A stretch of 64,000 nucleotides of DNA from the NCBI GenBank assembly GCA_029706075.1, contig JAINUG010000199.1, forward strand, positions 682,001 to 746,000, read 5' to 3'. The translations under genes were made by a program, and so were the position numbers. Origin of the DNA: Aldrovandia affinis (taxonomy: Eukaryota > Chordata > Actinopteri > Notacanthiformes > Halosauridae). This document shows positions 45,001 through 56,125 of the stretch, piece after piece. How positions within the stretch are numbered: position 1 is the stretch's first letter; every line of letters starts with the position of its first letter. A model generated the notes under the pieces. That model made no database searches. It was given only the letters and a program-made list of their open reading frames with translations, and was not told the DNA's origin.

Positions 45001-47229
45001 ATACTGATGCAGAGGGAGCACAGGGAGCTCCCAATAAAATAAAGAAATACAATTATATATATACTGTATAAGGCGGCACGGTGGTGCAGTGGATAGCGCT
45101 GTCGCCTCACAGCAAGAAGGTCTCGGGTTCGAATCCAGGCCGGGGGCCTTTCTGTGTGGAGTTTGCATGTTCTCCCCGTGTCCGCGTGGGTTTCCTCCGG
45201 GTACTCCGGTTTCCTCCCACAGTCCAAAGACATGCACGTTAGGCTAATTGGAGAGTCTAAATTGCCCGTAGGTATGAGTGTGTGAGTGAATGGTGTGTGT
45301 GCCCTGTGATGGATTGGCGACCTGTCCAGGGTGTATTCCTGCCTCTCGCCCGGAACGCATGCTGGGATAGGCTCCAGCCCCCCCCCGCGACCCTGACCAG
45401 GAATAAGCGGCTTAGATAATGGATGGATGGATGGATGGATATACTGTATATACCTATATATAGTACTGTCCAAAAGTTTTAGGCCATTCTGAAAAATTAT
45501 AATTAAAGCCAGAGCTCTGGAAGTTGTGCCATGGAGGAGGCATGTTAACCCCACTTATCTAAATATATTTCCCTTGCCATTTAATATGAATATTGGATGG
45601 ATGTATGTGACATGGATGTGTAGGCATCCATTATTTGTAGTTATTAATAGGACAAGAGATTCTTGGCACTCTAGAAGCAATTATTTGCCAGCAAACAGCT
45701 GTTAGCAACTGAATACTCACGTATCCACATCAATTCTGCATCCCTCCTCCATCCCCACTTCTAAGGCAAAGTTCTCTAGGCAGTCAAGACCCCCAGCTGA
45801 ACATAAACATTGTCTAGCTGAAGCTAAACATTCCTTCTTTTCCACTAAACTTTATATATAGAAGGTGACCATTAATCTAACTCTTTAAAATAGTAGATAA
45901 TGATGACTGAAAATGTAATGTCTGTGCCAAGGTATGTATAATTATTATTTGTCTTCCTATTAAATATTCCAGTACATGTGATTTAAAGCAAGGTAGACAT
46001 TACCTGAAAGTGTGGACACTGCATCAACACCCCCATTGAATGTTGTAAAATTCTGGGGCTGTTTTGAGGACCAGAGAATTTGCACATAGCTTGAAATCTG
46101 ATAGAAACCACATTTTCCCATGGCCCACCACAGGGAGAGAAAAAGGAGTGTCATCGATGAATAGCACTCTTTGCAATCCACCATTAGCTTCATTACTGCA
46201 TTCACAATTATTTTCCTTTTGGCCTCTATTAGGATAGAGAGGGATGTTTGGAATGGCACCCTGCTTGACAAAAGGTCTATGTTCGTGCTCCTAGAATTCA
46301 GGCCATTGAACAACAAGCTTTTCTGGGGCATAGGTAGCAGTATGGATATAAACAGGGCGATCAAGAGAGATATAAGAGTGATGATGTTTAGACAGAAGAG
46401 GGATATTCCAAAAGACACAAGGATTTGACCCAGGAGAGAACCAGCTGCATATCCCAGCAGCAATGCTCCCCTGCAGTAGCTGGTTACTTTCTGGTAATGT
46501 CCTGTATGGACAACACTGTAAATGTAGGCGAGGTATCCCACTTCCAATGCCGATGCCAGGCCGTAGCTGAACAATGCAGCTTGCGCAAGCTTCACTCCAG
46601 AACCAAATAACAACAAGAGCCAAGCCAACACATAGGCCAGTCCTTGGAAAACCATAACTGGTTTGTATCTGAGAATGTCCGTCAATAAAAACACAGGGAT
46701 CAAGAAAAAAAGGTTTGTGTATGTCCATACTGGGAATACTTGCCTTGAAACCTTGGGGGGAAAAAATAAAAACAAATTTACATGGTTCAGGAAATGATTT
46801 GATTTTACCTTTTCAAAAATCCACATACGTGATTGGTCTAAAATGAACATTGGTCAAAATATGTATATATGTGTACATCTCTTGTGAATAGTTGCTATTG
46901 ACTGAGCAAAATACATTTCAGCTACTTTCAGCCTGATATTAATGCACCTTACTGGTTACATATATTTTCAAATATATTTTTAAAATGAAACATTTCATAG
47001 TGCATAGTGGACTGTTGAGACATTTCAAACTAACTTTTTCCATGAACAAAAAACATGCTACCTTTGTCTCATGTCATACCTGTTCCATTGTCAGGTTTTT
47101 GTAAGGCCCTGTCAGATAGGGAGTCAGGAAAGGTTGTCCTGGTCTCATCATTGTGAAGAATCCAAAGATACACAGCACCACAGTAGGGTAAATCCAGCCA
47201 TTGTTTTGCCGAGAATTCCAGCACTTCAT
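38914..47229 (-). CDS. slc19a3: SLC19-family thiamine transporter, complete five-exon gene (slc19a3-like)
   Basis: The product resembles the plasma-membrane thiamine carriers SLC19A2/SLC19A3 (reduced folate carrier family, major facilitator fold, about 12 membrane segments). Coding exons are 47080-47229, 46004-46751, 40719-40911, 40279-40420 and 38914-39075, 1395 bp in all. Every junction is GT..AG and every phase agrees, giving 464 residues against roughly 500 for mammalian relatives. Family motifs in order are [20 protein letters not shown] (possible glycosylation site), [66 protein letters not shown] and [12 protein letters not shown]. The protein ends shortly after the last membrane segment. 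The start is the first ATG before [15 protein letters not shown] favours SLC19A3 and YQKVTSYCR resembles SLC19A2; the folate carrier SLC19A1 fits less well. Intron 2 (about 5.1 kb) and intron 4 carry SINEs and a hAT MITE. No disabling mutation is visible. Confidence 0.9.
39217..40001. mobile_element. hAT MITE with CAAGTC arrays, in SLC19 intron 4
   Basis: 785 bp with termini CAGACATGGGACC and its imperfect invert ending GTCCACGTCTCTG. A perfect 8-bp duplication GTTGTTTG flanks it (39209-39216, 40002-40009). Both ends hold many CAAGTC/AAGTCA hexamers in direct orientation, likely subterminal transposase sites. Confidence 0.85.
40279..40420 (-). CDS. slc19a3: slc19a3-like coding exon 4
   Basis: This 142-bp exon completes a split threonine codon and reads [19 protein letters not shown]. 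It ends TNQ at a GTAAG donor in phase 0. Confidence 0.86.
40719..40911 (-). CDS. slc19a3: slc19a3-like coding exon 3
   Basis: This 193-bp exon starts after TTTATAG by completing a glycine codon. It reads [15 protein letters not shown], then [19 protein letters not shown], and ends in phase 2 at a GTAAGA donor. Confidence 0.87.
41000..44100. other. SLC19 intron 2, mostly unannotated
   Basis: No exon seen. Contains (TAA)n at 41952-41974 and the degenerate GCTAGC-rich repeats listed separately. Confidence 0.5.
42925..43560. repeat. Degenerate tandem repeats rich in GTAGCTAGC
   Basis: Several imperfect units share TTCGTAGCTAGCCAGCTAGC, GCAGGCAAT and ACATTTCAGAAATACTAGCC blocks at irregular spacing. 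Likely an old satellite. Confidence 0.6.
44095..44124. repeat. (TAA)n microsatellite
   Basis: Short trinucleotide run next to the SINE at 44128. Confidence 0.75.
44128..44265 (-). repeat. tRNA-derived SINE, L2-tailed family (copy c)
   Basis: Complement of copies a/b: CATTTAGCAGACGCTTTTAT at the left and GGGGATTGAACCCACAACCT at the B box. Lies in SLC19 intron 2. Confidence 0.8.
45072..45440 (+). repeat. DANA/Mermaid-type SINE
   Basis: GGCGGCACGGTGGTGCAGTG starts the tRNA-like head; GGTTCGAATCC is the B box. The body TGTGTGGAGTTTGCATGTTC and CCACAGTCCAAAGACATG is shared with the zebrafish DANA family. It ends in a (GGAT)n tail. Lies in SLC19 intron 2. Confidence 0.85.
46004..46751 (-). CDS. 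slc19a3: slc19a3-like coding exon 2
   Basis: This 748-bp exon follows a CCCCCCAAG acceptor and ends at a CAG|GTAATG donor in phase 1. It encodes the first half of the carrier from [11 protein letters not shown] through the central loop (LPMPQKSL) to the segment before [12 protein letters not shown]. The frame is uninterrupted. Confidence 0.9.
47080..47229 (-). CDS. slc19a3: slc19a3-like coding exon 1
   Basis: ATG at 47229 opens 50 codons ending in NLTMEQ before a GTATGA donor, phase 0. A CAG lies just upstream of the ATG, so a separate 5' untranslated exon is possible. Confidence 0.85.
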
Positions 47230-47772
47230 TTCTTCTCACAGGCTCTTCTCCAGAGTGTAGGTAGCTCTAACCTGTACAGGACTGCAGAAGCCAAAGCTAT
47301 CTACAGGTATAATGTAGATAGCTTTGTGTGCACTAATTACCTTAGATGTGAAGATAAGTTCAAGGTCAGATGGTCAGAGGTTCATTGTTCTCATTGTTTC
47401 CCTTTGCTGGTAATGCTAGCAGTCAGCATACAATTAGATGTGTAAAATGTAAAATGTTTAAATTACCTTCTGTGCCATAGGCTTTGTAATAAACTGGTTC
47501 ACAGATCACTGTTGTTACCAGAGTTTTTAGCAAGGAGAAGTTATGATAGATGTTAGATGTTTATCATTTTAAAGGAGCACCAAAATAAAAAGTACTGTAG
47601 TTTCTGAATAAATTGGAAAATGTTTGTGTGAGTGTGCGTGTTTGTGTGAGTGCCTGCCTATGTGTGTGTACATATGCACATAGTATGTGTGTGGCCTGAA
47701 GGAACTGTATAGCCATCACAACAGGATCAAGCAATGGCCAAATTCAAGAGATGTCACACTGGTATACCAGAT
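47230..47772. other. 5' flank of the SLC19 gene
   Basis: Non-coding, holding the 13-bp inverted repeat. No confident TATA box identified. Confidence 0.4.
47293..47325. promoter_or_regulatory. Perfect 13-bp inverted repeat upstream of the SLC19 start codon
   Basis: Arms at 47293-47305 and 47313-47325 are exact complements around a 7-bp spacer, about 65 bp 5' of the ATG. This is a possible protein site or RNA hairpin in the promoter or 5' leader. Function is unknown. Confidence 0.3.
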
Positions 47773-47854
47773 GCTGTAAGACCCCTAAAGGGGGCCCCAT
47801 GCCACTCCCCTGGTGACGTTCTCTTGCGTCTCCAAGTTTGAATCAGTCAGTCGA

Positions 47855-49771
47855 ATGAATCCAGAAAAGAAAAATTATGAAGAGGAGCTATATTTCTGGA
47901 AGCGAGAAAAGAAAGAAACAAAAAGAAGACGAGGAAAAAAGAAAGAAATACAGTGGTAAGTGGAACAGATAATGGCAGATAATTATGATTAAGTATAAAA
48001 TAACTGAATGCTGAACAAATAAACACCATTAGTCTAACGCTAGCTGCTGCTAGCATTTTACCAGGAGATGGGAGAATGATGCTAAGCTAGCGGCGTTAGA
48101 CTAATAGTGTTTATTAAGTTTCACGTTTTTTGTTAGTTCACCTAGCTATATGTGTGCTAGTAGTTAGTAGTTAGACAGCTACGTTTGATGTTTTTCCATA
48201 CTGTGCACCCTGAAAGCTGAATGTTTTGTGTCATTAGCTAGCCACTGGTTACCGTGTCTTGCTGTTTTACAATTACACTAGCTAGTTAGACATAGCTAGC
48301 TAGTAGCTAGTTAGCTAACGTGTAGCTTGCTGGCCGGATAATGTTAGCTAGCTAGCAGAGCTGGACCCACTAACGTTATATCACTTTATCTCTCCTCAGG
48401 ATCATTATGTAAGTTTCTGACAGCAAAAGGGAAGGATGAAGTGCCCCCTCCAAATGCTGATAATGAAAACTGTAAGTTCAGTATTACACTTTAATTGATA
48501 ACATGCCATGCCCTCTAAAGATTCATTATGATAATATATACCCTGTTTTTTTTGTTGTCATATCAGTTCCGTCCACGTCCACCTCCAGTGAGACTGAGAC
48601 AGCAACACCTGATCATCATAAAGATGAAGCGTCACCCTCTACTTTGAGTAGTATCACCAATGAAAACTGTAAGTTCAGTATTCCACTTTAATTGATAACA
48701 TATGCCATGCCCTCTAAAGATTCTTTATGACAATATTGTAAGATATTGAACTGTAAGCAGACAGGTAAATCATATCACAATTACAAGGGATCTGTGCGGC
48801 CAAATGGAGACAGTAATTGGCATGTGAATAGGTGATCAAGAAGAAGAGAGAGAAACTCCTGAAACCAACAATGGCCAGTAGAATACATGGATAGGTGATC
48901 AAACGGCTACTCAGGCCAACCATGTATACTTGATTAGCAATACAATAGACTGTTTCCTGGCTAGGCCCCGGGAACTGAATAAATCACACCCCCCCTAGTG
49001 ATGAGCAGACTGATTGATTTAGGGAGGCCAGACACTGGCTTCCCTAAATCAATCACATTATTTCCAAATACACATTTCTGTTTCCCGCCTCAGAAGAACA
49101 AAGCCCAAAAGAGTATTTAGAGCCATTCAGTTGGGAGAAGGACATTCAGACGAACTCCGCTGAGTCCAGAGTGCTTGCTGGTATTCTTGTATTACCTGTC
49201 ATTTACTTTGTCACTGTCGCTACCGAAATAAAACCTTCTTCATCAAGATCAGAGTGCTCCCATATTTCTTACAATATATACCTGTTTTTTTGTCACATCA
49301 GTTCCGTCAACGTCCACCTCCAGTGAGACAGCGACACCTGACCGTCATAAAGATAACAAGTCACCCCCTACCTCAAGCAGTTGCATCACCACCACTACAA
49401 AATGCTTGACCACATCAGAAGACCCTGCACAATGGCCAAGTGTCCTAGACCATACTGAACTGTGTGCAATAGTAACAAGAGGACCTATACAGGTCAAAGA
49501 TATAGTCTTCCCCCAGAATTCTGAGAAAAATCCACGTAGATTCACAAAGGAACACTACAAAATGGTCATGAAAAATGGGGAGAAGATACAGCGAACATGG
49601 CTTCTGTATTCAGTTAGCACAGACTCAGTCTTCTGTTTTGCGTGCAAACTTTTTGTAAAACTGGACAATGCAATAACCAAAGGGGGATTTAGACATTGGA
49701 AGAACATAGCTAGTCATTTAAAGGAACATGAGTATTCAAAGACACACATTACCAATATGAACTCCAGATGA
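47855..49771 (+). pseudogene. hAT transposase N-terminal exons and TTF zinc finger
   Basis: Pieces: a basic lysine/arginine-rich first exon (47855-47955), GSLCKFLTAKGKDEVPPP (48400-48471), and an exon reading VPSTSTSSETETATPDHH between CATATCAG and GTAAGT (48568-48670). A second version of that exon (from about 49302) runs on into SVLDHTELCAIVTRGP, TKEHYKMVMKNGEKIQRTWL and CFACKLF (TTF finger), ending at TGA 49771. The serine/threonine exon and its intron edges are tandemly duplicated. Exon 1 and exon 2 phases do not match as I drew them. Confidence 0.6.
48737..49273 (+). mobile_element. Solo LTR with 4-bp TSD
   Basis: 537 bp starting TGTAAGA and ending TCTTACA, flanked by ATAT on both sides. 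AATAAAACC at about 49228, 45 bp from the end, fits an R/U5 boundary. It lies in a hAT intron. Confidence 0.75.
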
Positions 49772-50831
49772 GGCTCAAAACTAAAACAGCCATTGATCAG
49801 ATCAACCAGGATTTGATGTACCTTGAGATACAGCACTGGAGAGGTGTAATACGCCGAGTGATTGCCATAATATGTCACCTTTGATGGCACAATTTGACCC
49901 AATCATGAACGAACATTTGAGGAGGATTCAAAACAAAGAAACAAAGGTGCACTACCTCAGCAACCAAATTCAAAATTAAATCATAGAACTAATTGGAGAC
50001 AAAATAATTGACGAGATAGTCAGAAAGGTGAAAAAAGCAAAGTACTTTTCCGTCATAATGGACTGTACTCCCGATATTAGCCACACTGAACAACTTTCTG
50101 TTGTCTTGAGAGTGGTGAACTGCGAGCTATCAGTTGGTGCATCTATCTCTGAACATTTTGTAGGATTTATTGATGTTCAAGACACCACTGGAAAAGGTTT
50201 GTGTGACACACTTCTGGAGAAGTTGGACAGACTCAACTTGAACATTCCAGACTGCCGTGGACAGTCCTACGATAATGGGAGCAACATGATGGGACATAGA
50301 CAAGGGGTTCAAGCAAGAATATTGCAACTGAATGAGAAGGCAATGTGTGTCCCATGCAGCAGTCACACTCTTAATCTGGTTGTAGCAGATGCAGCTAAAT
50401 CTTCAGTAGTCTCCATCTCCTTCTTTGGTGTTCTCCAGAGATTGTACAATCTTTTTAGCTCCTCTGTGCAATGCTGGGCAGTTTTACAGGAACATGTTAA
50501 GCACTTAACAGTAAAACCTCTGTCAGCGATCAGATGGGAGGCCAGGATTGACAGTGTGAAAGTGGTGCGTTACTACCTGCCAGAGATCATACAAGCATTG
50601 TCTGCTCTCCAAACCCTCTCAGTGCAGAAGAAGGACTCGGAGACAATGTCCACAGCTACCAGCATAAAGGGTGAACTCATGACATGGAGGTTTGTACTGT
50701 GCACTGTAATCTGGTACAACATATTGTATCAGATCAACCACGTCAGCAAGATTCTGCAGAGCCCCAGTGTTTCTCTTGAAACACTTAAAAGAGAAACAAG
50801 CGCAGTGAGAGTATATCTGGACAATTTCTGA
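49772..50831 (+). pseudogene. hAT transposase catalytic region (DUF4371-like)
   Basis: After frameshifted traces (YLEIQHWRGVIRRVIAIICH) and a stop inside QIQN-IIELIGD, a 267-codon frame at 50028-50831 reads KKAKYFSVIMDCTPDISHTE, FVGFIDVQDTTGKGL, DCRGQSYDNGSNM, GVQARILQLN and CSSHTLNLVVADAAKSS. These are typical of ZMYM1/5-like hAT transposases, including the catalytic aspartate in DCTPD. A TGA after YLDNF and the downstream LINE break it. Confidence 0.8.
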
Positions 50832-50900
50832 GAAAGTGGACTTGCTGCCTCTCAAACTGATGCTAGAGAGATAGCAGAAAACCTAGAGATTGACAGGATT

Positions 50901-53024
50901 GGCGCGACGCCGCCTTCAACTGCGGTAGTATGGAGGAGTATAGAAGAGCCCGCTATGACCTCCGCAGGACCATCAACACTGCCAAGCGAGAGTATAGGAG
51001 CAGAGTGGAGGAGAAATTTCAGAATCAAGACGTGAGGGGTATGTGGAAGGGGCTACAGACAATCACGGACTTCAGAGGGAGAACCAGCTGTGTAGAGAAC
51101 TCCCCTACCTCCCTCCCAGCAGAGCTGAACACATTCTTTGCTCGGTTCGATGTGAACGGCAGCCCACCGGAGTCAGCGCTGCCTGGGGAGCCCAGCCTGC
51201 TGAGCATCTCAGAGGCCGATGTGCGCAGAGCCTTCAAGCAGGTGAACATCCGCAAGGCAGCAGGCCCCGACGGCATCCCGGGGCGTGTCCTCAGAGCATG
51301 CGCTGACCAGTTGGCAGGGGTGTTTGCAGACATCTTCAACCTCTCCCTGTCCCAGGCTGTTGTTCCCCGCGGACTTCAAGATGTCCACCATTGTGCCTGT
51401 CCCCAAACACCCCAAGGTAACGTGTCTGAACGACTGGAGGCCCGTAGCCCTCACCTCGATTGTCAGTAAATGCTTCGAGAGGTTGGTTAAAGTCTTCATT
51501 TGTTCCATGTTGCCTGACACACTGGACCCATGGCAATTTGCATATCGCCAGAACAGATCCACTGACGACGCAATTGCCGTGGCACTTCACACCGCCCTTT
51601 CTCACCTGGAGAGCAGGAACTCTTATGTGTGAATGCTGTTTGTGGACTATAGCTCAGCGTTCAACACAATAGTTCCTGCCAAGCTCGACACCAAGCTCCG
51701 GGGTCTAGGCCTGCACTCCACCATGTGCAGCTGGATACTGGACTTCCTGTCGGGCCGCCGCCAGGTGGTGAGGATGGGCAGCACTACCTCAGAGCCACTG
51801 ACCCTCAACACAGGAGCCCCCAGGGATGCGTGTTGAGCCCTCTCCTCTACTCCCTGTACACCCACGATTGCATGGCCATGCATAGCTCCAACGTCATCAT
51901 CAAGTTTGCTGATGACACGACGGTGTTGGGACTGATCTCCGATGACGACGAGACAGCCTACAGAGAGGAGGTTGGATCACTGACACAGTGGTGCCAGGAG
52001 AACAACCTCACCCTCAACACCCAGAAGACCAAGGAGCTGATCGTGGACTACAGGAGGCAGAGAGGAGAGCACGCCCCCATCTCCATAGACGGGGTTGCAG
52101 TAGAGAGGGTCAGCAGCTTCAAGTTCCTCGGTGTGCATATCTCCGAGGACCTCAAATGGACCACTCACACCACACACGTGGTGAAAAGGGCCCAACAACG
52201 CCTGTACTTCCTCAGACGTCTGAGGAAATTCAACATGTGCCGCCGTATCCTCCGTACATTCTACACGGGTACGATTGAGAGTGTTCTCTCAGGATGCATC
52301 ACCGTCTGGTATGGGAACTGCACCGTACTTGAGCGCAGAGCGCTACAGAGGGTTGTGCGGACGGCCCAGGGCATCGTGGGAGGGGAGCTTCCCTCCCTCC
52401 AGGACATTTACACCAGGCGGTGCGTGGCAAAGGCCAAACGCATAATCAAAGACAGTTACCACCCCTGCCACAAACTGTATTCCACTTTACCGTCAGGCAG
52501 AAGATACCGCAGTATCAAGTGCCGCACAAACAGACTCAGGGACAGCTTCCATAGTCAGGCCATCAGGCTGCTGAATAGGAGCTGATCCTCGCACTCTGCA
52601 CACACCCAATTGTATTTGCAATTGGTTTGTAATTTGCACCTTCATACCTACTTGCACTATTCTGTATTGTATTGTATTTTTCCCGTATGTTTGTATTTTT
52701 AAAATATTATTGCAAAGTCTATTATAACTGGTACTCACTTGCCCAGTTTATATCGGTTTACATAGGTACATTTTTTGCACTGTTTCTAGCTTTAATTTTT
52801 TATCTTGCTTTAATTTTTATTTATGTTTATGTATACTTATAGTTTAATTGCTGCACCGTTTTTAGCTATTTTATTTATGGTCTACTTATAGTTTAAAAAA
52901 TATATAGTCTTACTGCTGTTTGCTGTCAGGAGTTTTCTGGCACAAGAATTTCACTCACCGTGTTATACTTGTATATATCTGTGACTGACAATAAAACCCT
53001 TGAAACTTGAAACCTTGAAACTTG
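50901..53024 (+). mobile_element. 5'-truncated L2-like LINE inside the hAT gene
   Basis: RT from its N-terminal side to the end: MEEYRRARYDLRRTINTAKR, KAAGPDGIPGRVLRACA, CLNDWRPVALTSIVSKCFER, MLFVDYSSAFNTIVPAK, FADDTTVLGL (catalytic aspartates), LPSGRRYRSIKCRTNRLRDS, stop at 52585. Frameshifts lie near 51370 and 51825, and TGA replaces a likely CGA at 51630. The 3' end is TGACAATAAAACCCTTGAAA with CTTGAAA repeats. No clear target duplication. Confidence 0.85.
51725..52585 (+). pseudogene. LINE reverse transcriptase, C-terminal frame
   Basis: The longest intact piece of the element above. It carries SPLLYSLYTHDC, FADDTTVLGL, the thumb region WTTHTTHVVKRAQQRLYFLR and the carboxy end. Its first codons before GCVLSPLL are out of frame, so the true frame starts near 51830. 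Confidence 0.75.
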
Positions 53025-53657
53025 ATATTTCCTGAAAAAAGACAGCGGAAAACAACCCGGCAGTTCCTGTATGAGGGCAGGGAAGAAACTCAATCCACTC
53101 CAGATGAGCACTTTAACAGAGAGTTTTTTCTGCCCCTAGTGGACACAGCCCTCAACAGCTTGAATGACAGGTTTTCAAAACTGGAAGATGTTTATGTCCT
53201 TTATGGTTTTCTGTTCTCAAAAGAAAATATGTCAAAGGCCATTCTGAGTGGCAAACTTGCAGACAACTGTAAGAAACTGGAGAAGACACTACACGACATA
53301 GATTCTGAGGATTTGGTTCTGGAGGTCAGGGCTGCTGTCCATGCCTTTCCTGATGATGAATCTTCCTCTCCAAGAGAGATGCTTGATTACATTTACAAGG
53401 AACAGCTTCTGGATCTCTATGGAAACCTCAGCATTGCCCTTCATCTGCTATTAACTCTTCCAGTCACTGTTGCCTCTGGAGAGAGAAGCTTCTCAGCTTT
53501 AAAACTAATCAAAACCTATCTCAGGTCAACCATGTCCCAGGAGAGACTTTCAGGACTGGCTCTTATTTCAATAGAGTGCAATGTGCGAAGGTCTTTGGAT
53601 CTGGAGGACATAGTGGCAGCATTTGCACTATTCAAGGCCCGTAAGAAGCAATTGTAG
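53022..53657 (+). pseudogene. hAT transposase C-terminal dimerisation domain
   Basis: Resumes the hAT protein at FPEKRQRKTTRQFLYEG, through SLNDRFSKLEDVYVLYGFL, to LTLPVTVASGERSFSALKLI, the hAT dimerisation motif, and NVRRSLDLEDIV, ending at TAG 53657. Uninterrupted but cut off from its N-terminal part by the LINE. Confidence 0.82.
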
Positions 53658-54039
53658 AATCAATGCTTTATGTGTTGATGAGCACTGTGTCACACCTCAC
53701 CTTTAAGTTTTGTTTTGTCATGTTTATGATGGTCAGGTTTTATTTTTAAAAGTCTCACTTTAACGTATCTTGTTCTGAGCTGTTTTGTATTCACCACATC
53801 ACCAATAAAATATTTGAACTGTGATCCTGTCTCTGAGTCATGCGCTTGAGTCCTCAGCCTAGTGGTTGTTACTTACACACTGACCTTACATGTGTACACA
53901 GAACTCAGATAGATTAGGGCTGGACCAAAGCGTACATTTTTCATTGGTGTCACATTATTTATTACATAATGGTGATGAACGCTGGTTGGAGGGGCCCCCT
54001 GGGAATTTTTGCCTAGGGCCCCACCAGACTGCGATCTGC

Positions 54040-55287
54040 CAGCAACAGACGGTGTATGCTGATATTTATTTTATTTCCAAATATATGAATTCCGCGTCTT
54101 GTGACGCTATACGGAATCATTGCGAACTACTGCAAATAATTAACAGGAGGATATTTAACCAGCTGGCATTCTCTGTTTCGGTGCTTGGACATTATCTAGC
54201 TTAGCTTGATAGTACCTATTGTGATGAATGTTTCTTGCCTCTCGAGAACTTGTTTGTTCGTGTGCTTGTTGTTGTTTAGATTCCCAGCGTTTAGTTTATA
54301 CCAAGTTTTTGGATACGTGGATTTACCTGTTTACTTTGCTTTGTTTGTTCCTGATCGTTGGTTTTATTTTGTTTGTCTTTCCGTGTCTGCGAAGACCAAG
54401 ATTTTGCTTTCGTTTTCCGACAGACGTTTAACGATAAATATCTTAAACCCAGAAAACGAGCTACTTTTAATCATGTGCCTGTGTCCACTGCCAACCAGAC
54501 TCTGGATGTTGGCAAATTGGCTTCTGTTGGTTGCAAAAAATGCGTACTCTGCAAGATGTCGGGGAAACAGCGGTTTGTGACGTTCCCTTGTGTCTACAGT
54601 TGACCAGAAACTGTTTTGAGAAGTGGCACCAAAGACTGTGAAAGAACAGATTGTCTCACCATGTTTTAATTTGGAATTTTTTGTATATAGTTTGTTTTCA
54701 ATGAATCTTCCCAAATGAAAAAAAAACGTTCTGCATGGCTCACTGACTATTGCTTACTCTGATGGCTTTTCTCTTTGTCTGACGGCCTTTGATAGAGAGA
54801 TGGCCCATCTGACAGATCTTACAGGTGTGGACAAACCTCAGGTGTGGATCATGAATATTCATGAAATTAACATATAGCCCTCCCACAGCCTGAAATAAAT
54901 GTGACCAGTTCTGATAAAAACAGGTTTTTAGCTATTTAGATCTCAGATGTGCTAAACTATTTTCACACCCTTACATAACCAAGACCTTGATGAACAAACG
55001 CATATTGGCAAAACAATTCGTCACTATAGTTTAGTGTGTGCTTTCACAACTTTTGTGACGGCAGAAAAATGTACTCTTTATAACTTGTGTGTTTGTAGAT
55101 CTATTTACAAGCTGCATATGATACTGACCAAACTATTGATGGCATATAAATGTAGCTGTGATTGTCCTTCAAATAAAAATATCAAACACTTTGGAGTAAG
55201 TGTGTGTTAAGTTGATGAAATTGAGATAAATATCAGACCATGCCAAAATCACAAACCTCCTCTAAGCTTAGCACGGACCTCAGAGGG
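54040..55287 (+). mobile_element. piggyBac-like transposon remnant
   Basis: A C-terminal cysteine-rich fragment (54440-54640) reads GCKKCVLCKMSGKQR and then, one base shifted, DVPLCLQLTRNCFEKWH, as in piggyBac transposase ends. The right terminus, CCCTCTGAGGTCCGTGC on the minus strand, abuts TTAA at 55288-55291, the piggyBac target. The 5' boundary is unclear. Confidence 0.6.
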
Positions 55288-55291
55288 TTAA

Positions 55292-55930
55292 GAACTACTC
55301 CATATGCTTTCAGAAAAGAGATGCTGAAAAATAACTACATCCTTTCTGTTCAATTTCAACAATGTGAAAGCTTTCACATTCAAAAGCAAGAAAAAAGCTT
55401 TATTAGCAAACAACAGTGGCAGTGGCAGGGGCAGGTATAGGGATTGAAAATGTTAACAATGTGGTCGCAGTGTTTAGTTAACGGTTGATTGGCATTTACA
55501 TTCAAAATATGAAAATCAAAAGTTAGGGTTAGTTCATTTTTTTTGTAAATGACACTTTCAGGAAACTGGAATGGAATTAAATATCACAAATAATTATTGC
55601 AAAAATTAAAAAAGCGAGTGAGATTATATTGACAAAAATTGCAGTCATATCCATATGTGGGTATCAGGTCACAGCAACATTTCTGATGTGAATCAGTTTG
55701 ACATACTCGCAGTTGGCTCACTCTATCTCTGAAATTCTGAGCAGAGAGAGGTAATGGGTACTATTTTTTAAAGTGTCAGTATTTCTTGACTGGAGATTGA
55801 ATCCTTTCAATTTCAAGCCGATTGTGCTTGTGACTTTACATTAAAGTTTTCCATCACTACATTATAATCCCCTTATTAAAGCATATGACTACTTATGGAA
55901 TAAGATCAAATCTAATAGTGATGTATAATA
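55292..55930. other. No gene seen
   Basis: AT-rich spacer. Confidence 0.45.
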
Positions 55931-56082
55931 TATGTCATTTAGCAGACGCTTTTATCCAAAGCGACTTACAGTAGTGAATGCATACATTTTTCAGTATATG
56001 TGGTCCCAGTGGGGATTGAACCCACAACCTAAGCGTTGCCAACGCCATGCTCTACCTACTGAGCCACACAGAACCACGTACA
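55931..56082 (-). repeat. tRNA-derived SINE, L2-tailed family (copy d)
   Basis: Complement strand: GTGTGGCTCAGTAGGTAGAG (A box), GGTTCAATCCC (B box), tail GTAAGTCGCTTTGGATAAAA. Confidence 0.82.
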
Positions 56083-56125
56083 AGTTAATTGGTCCATTTA
56101 TTATATAAATATGATATATATTATA

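Larger units (their letters stand above)
47773..54029 (+). mobile_element. Large ZMYM-type hAT transposon with nested insertions
   Basis: An intron-containing transposase gene from about 47855 to 53657 is framed by GC-rich ends (GGGGGCCCC near 47786; GCCTAGGGCCCCACCAG at 54029). A solo LTR (48737-49273) and an L2-like LINE (50901-53024) interrupt it. Removing them restores the order: zinc finger, catalytic region, C-terminal dimerisation domain. AATAAAATA at 53803 can serve as its polyadenylation signal. The left terminus is imprecise. Confidence 0.72.

Noticed and set aside
44967..45554. 195-codon minus-strand ORF with a similar one at 55991-56416
   Set aside because: Antisense of the two DANA-type SINEs; same peptide in both because the SINEs are alike.
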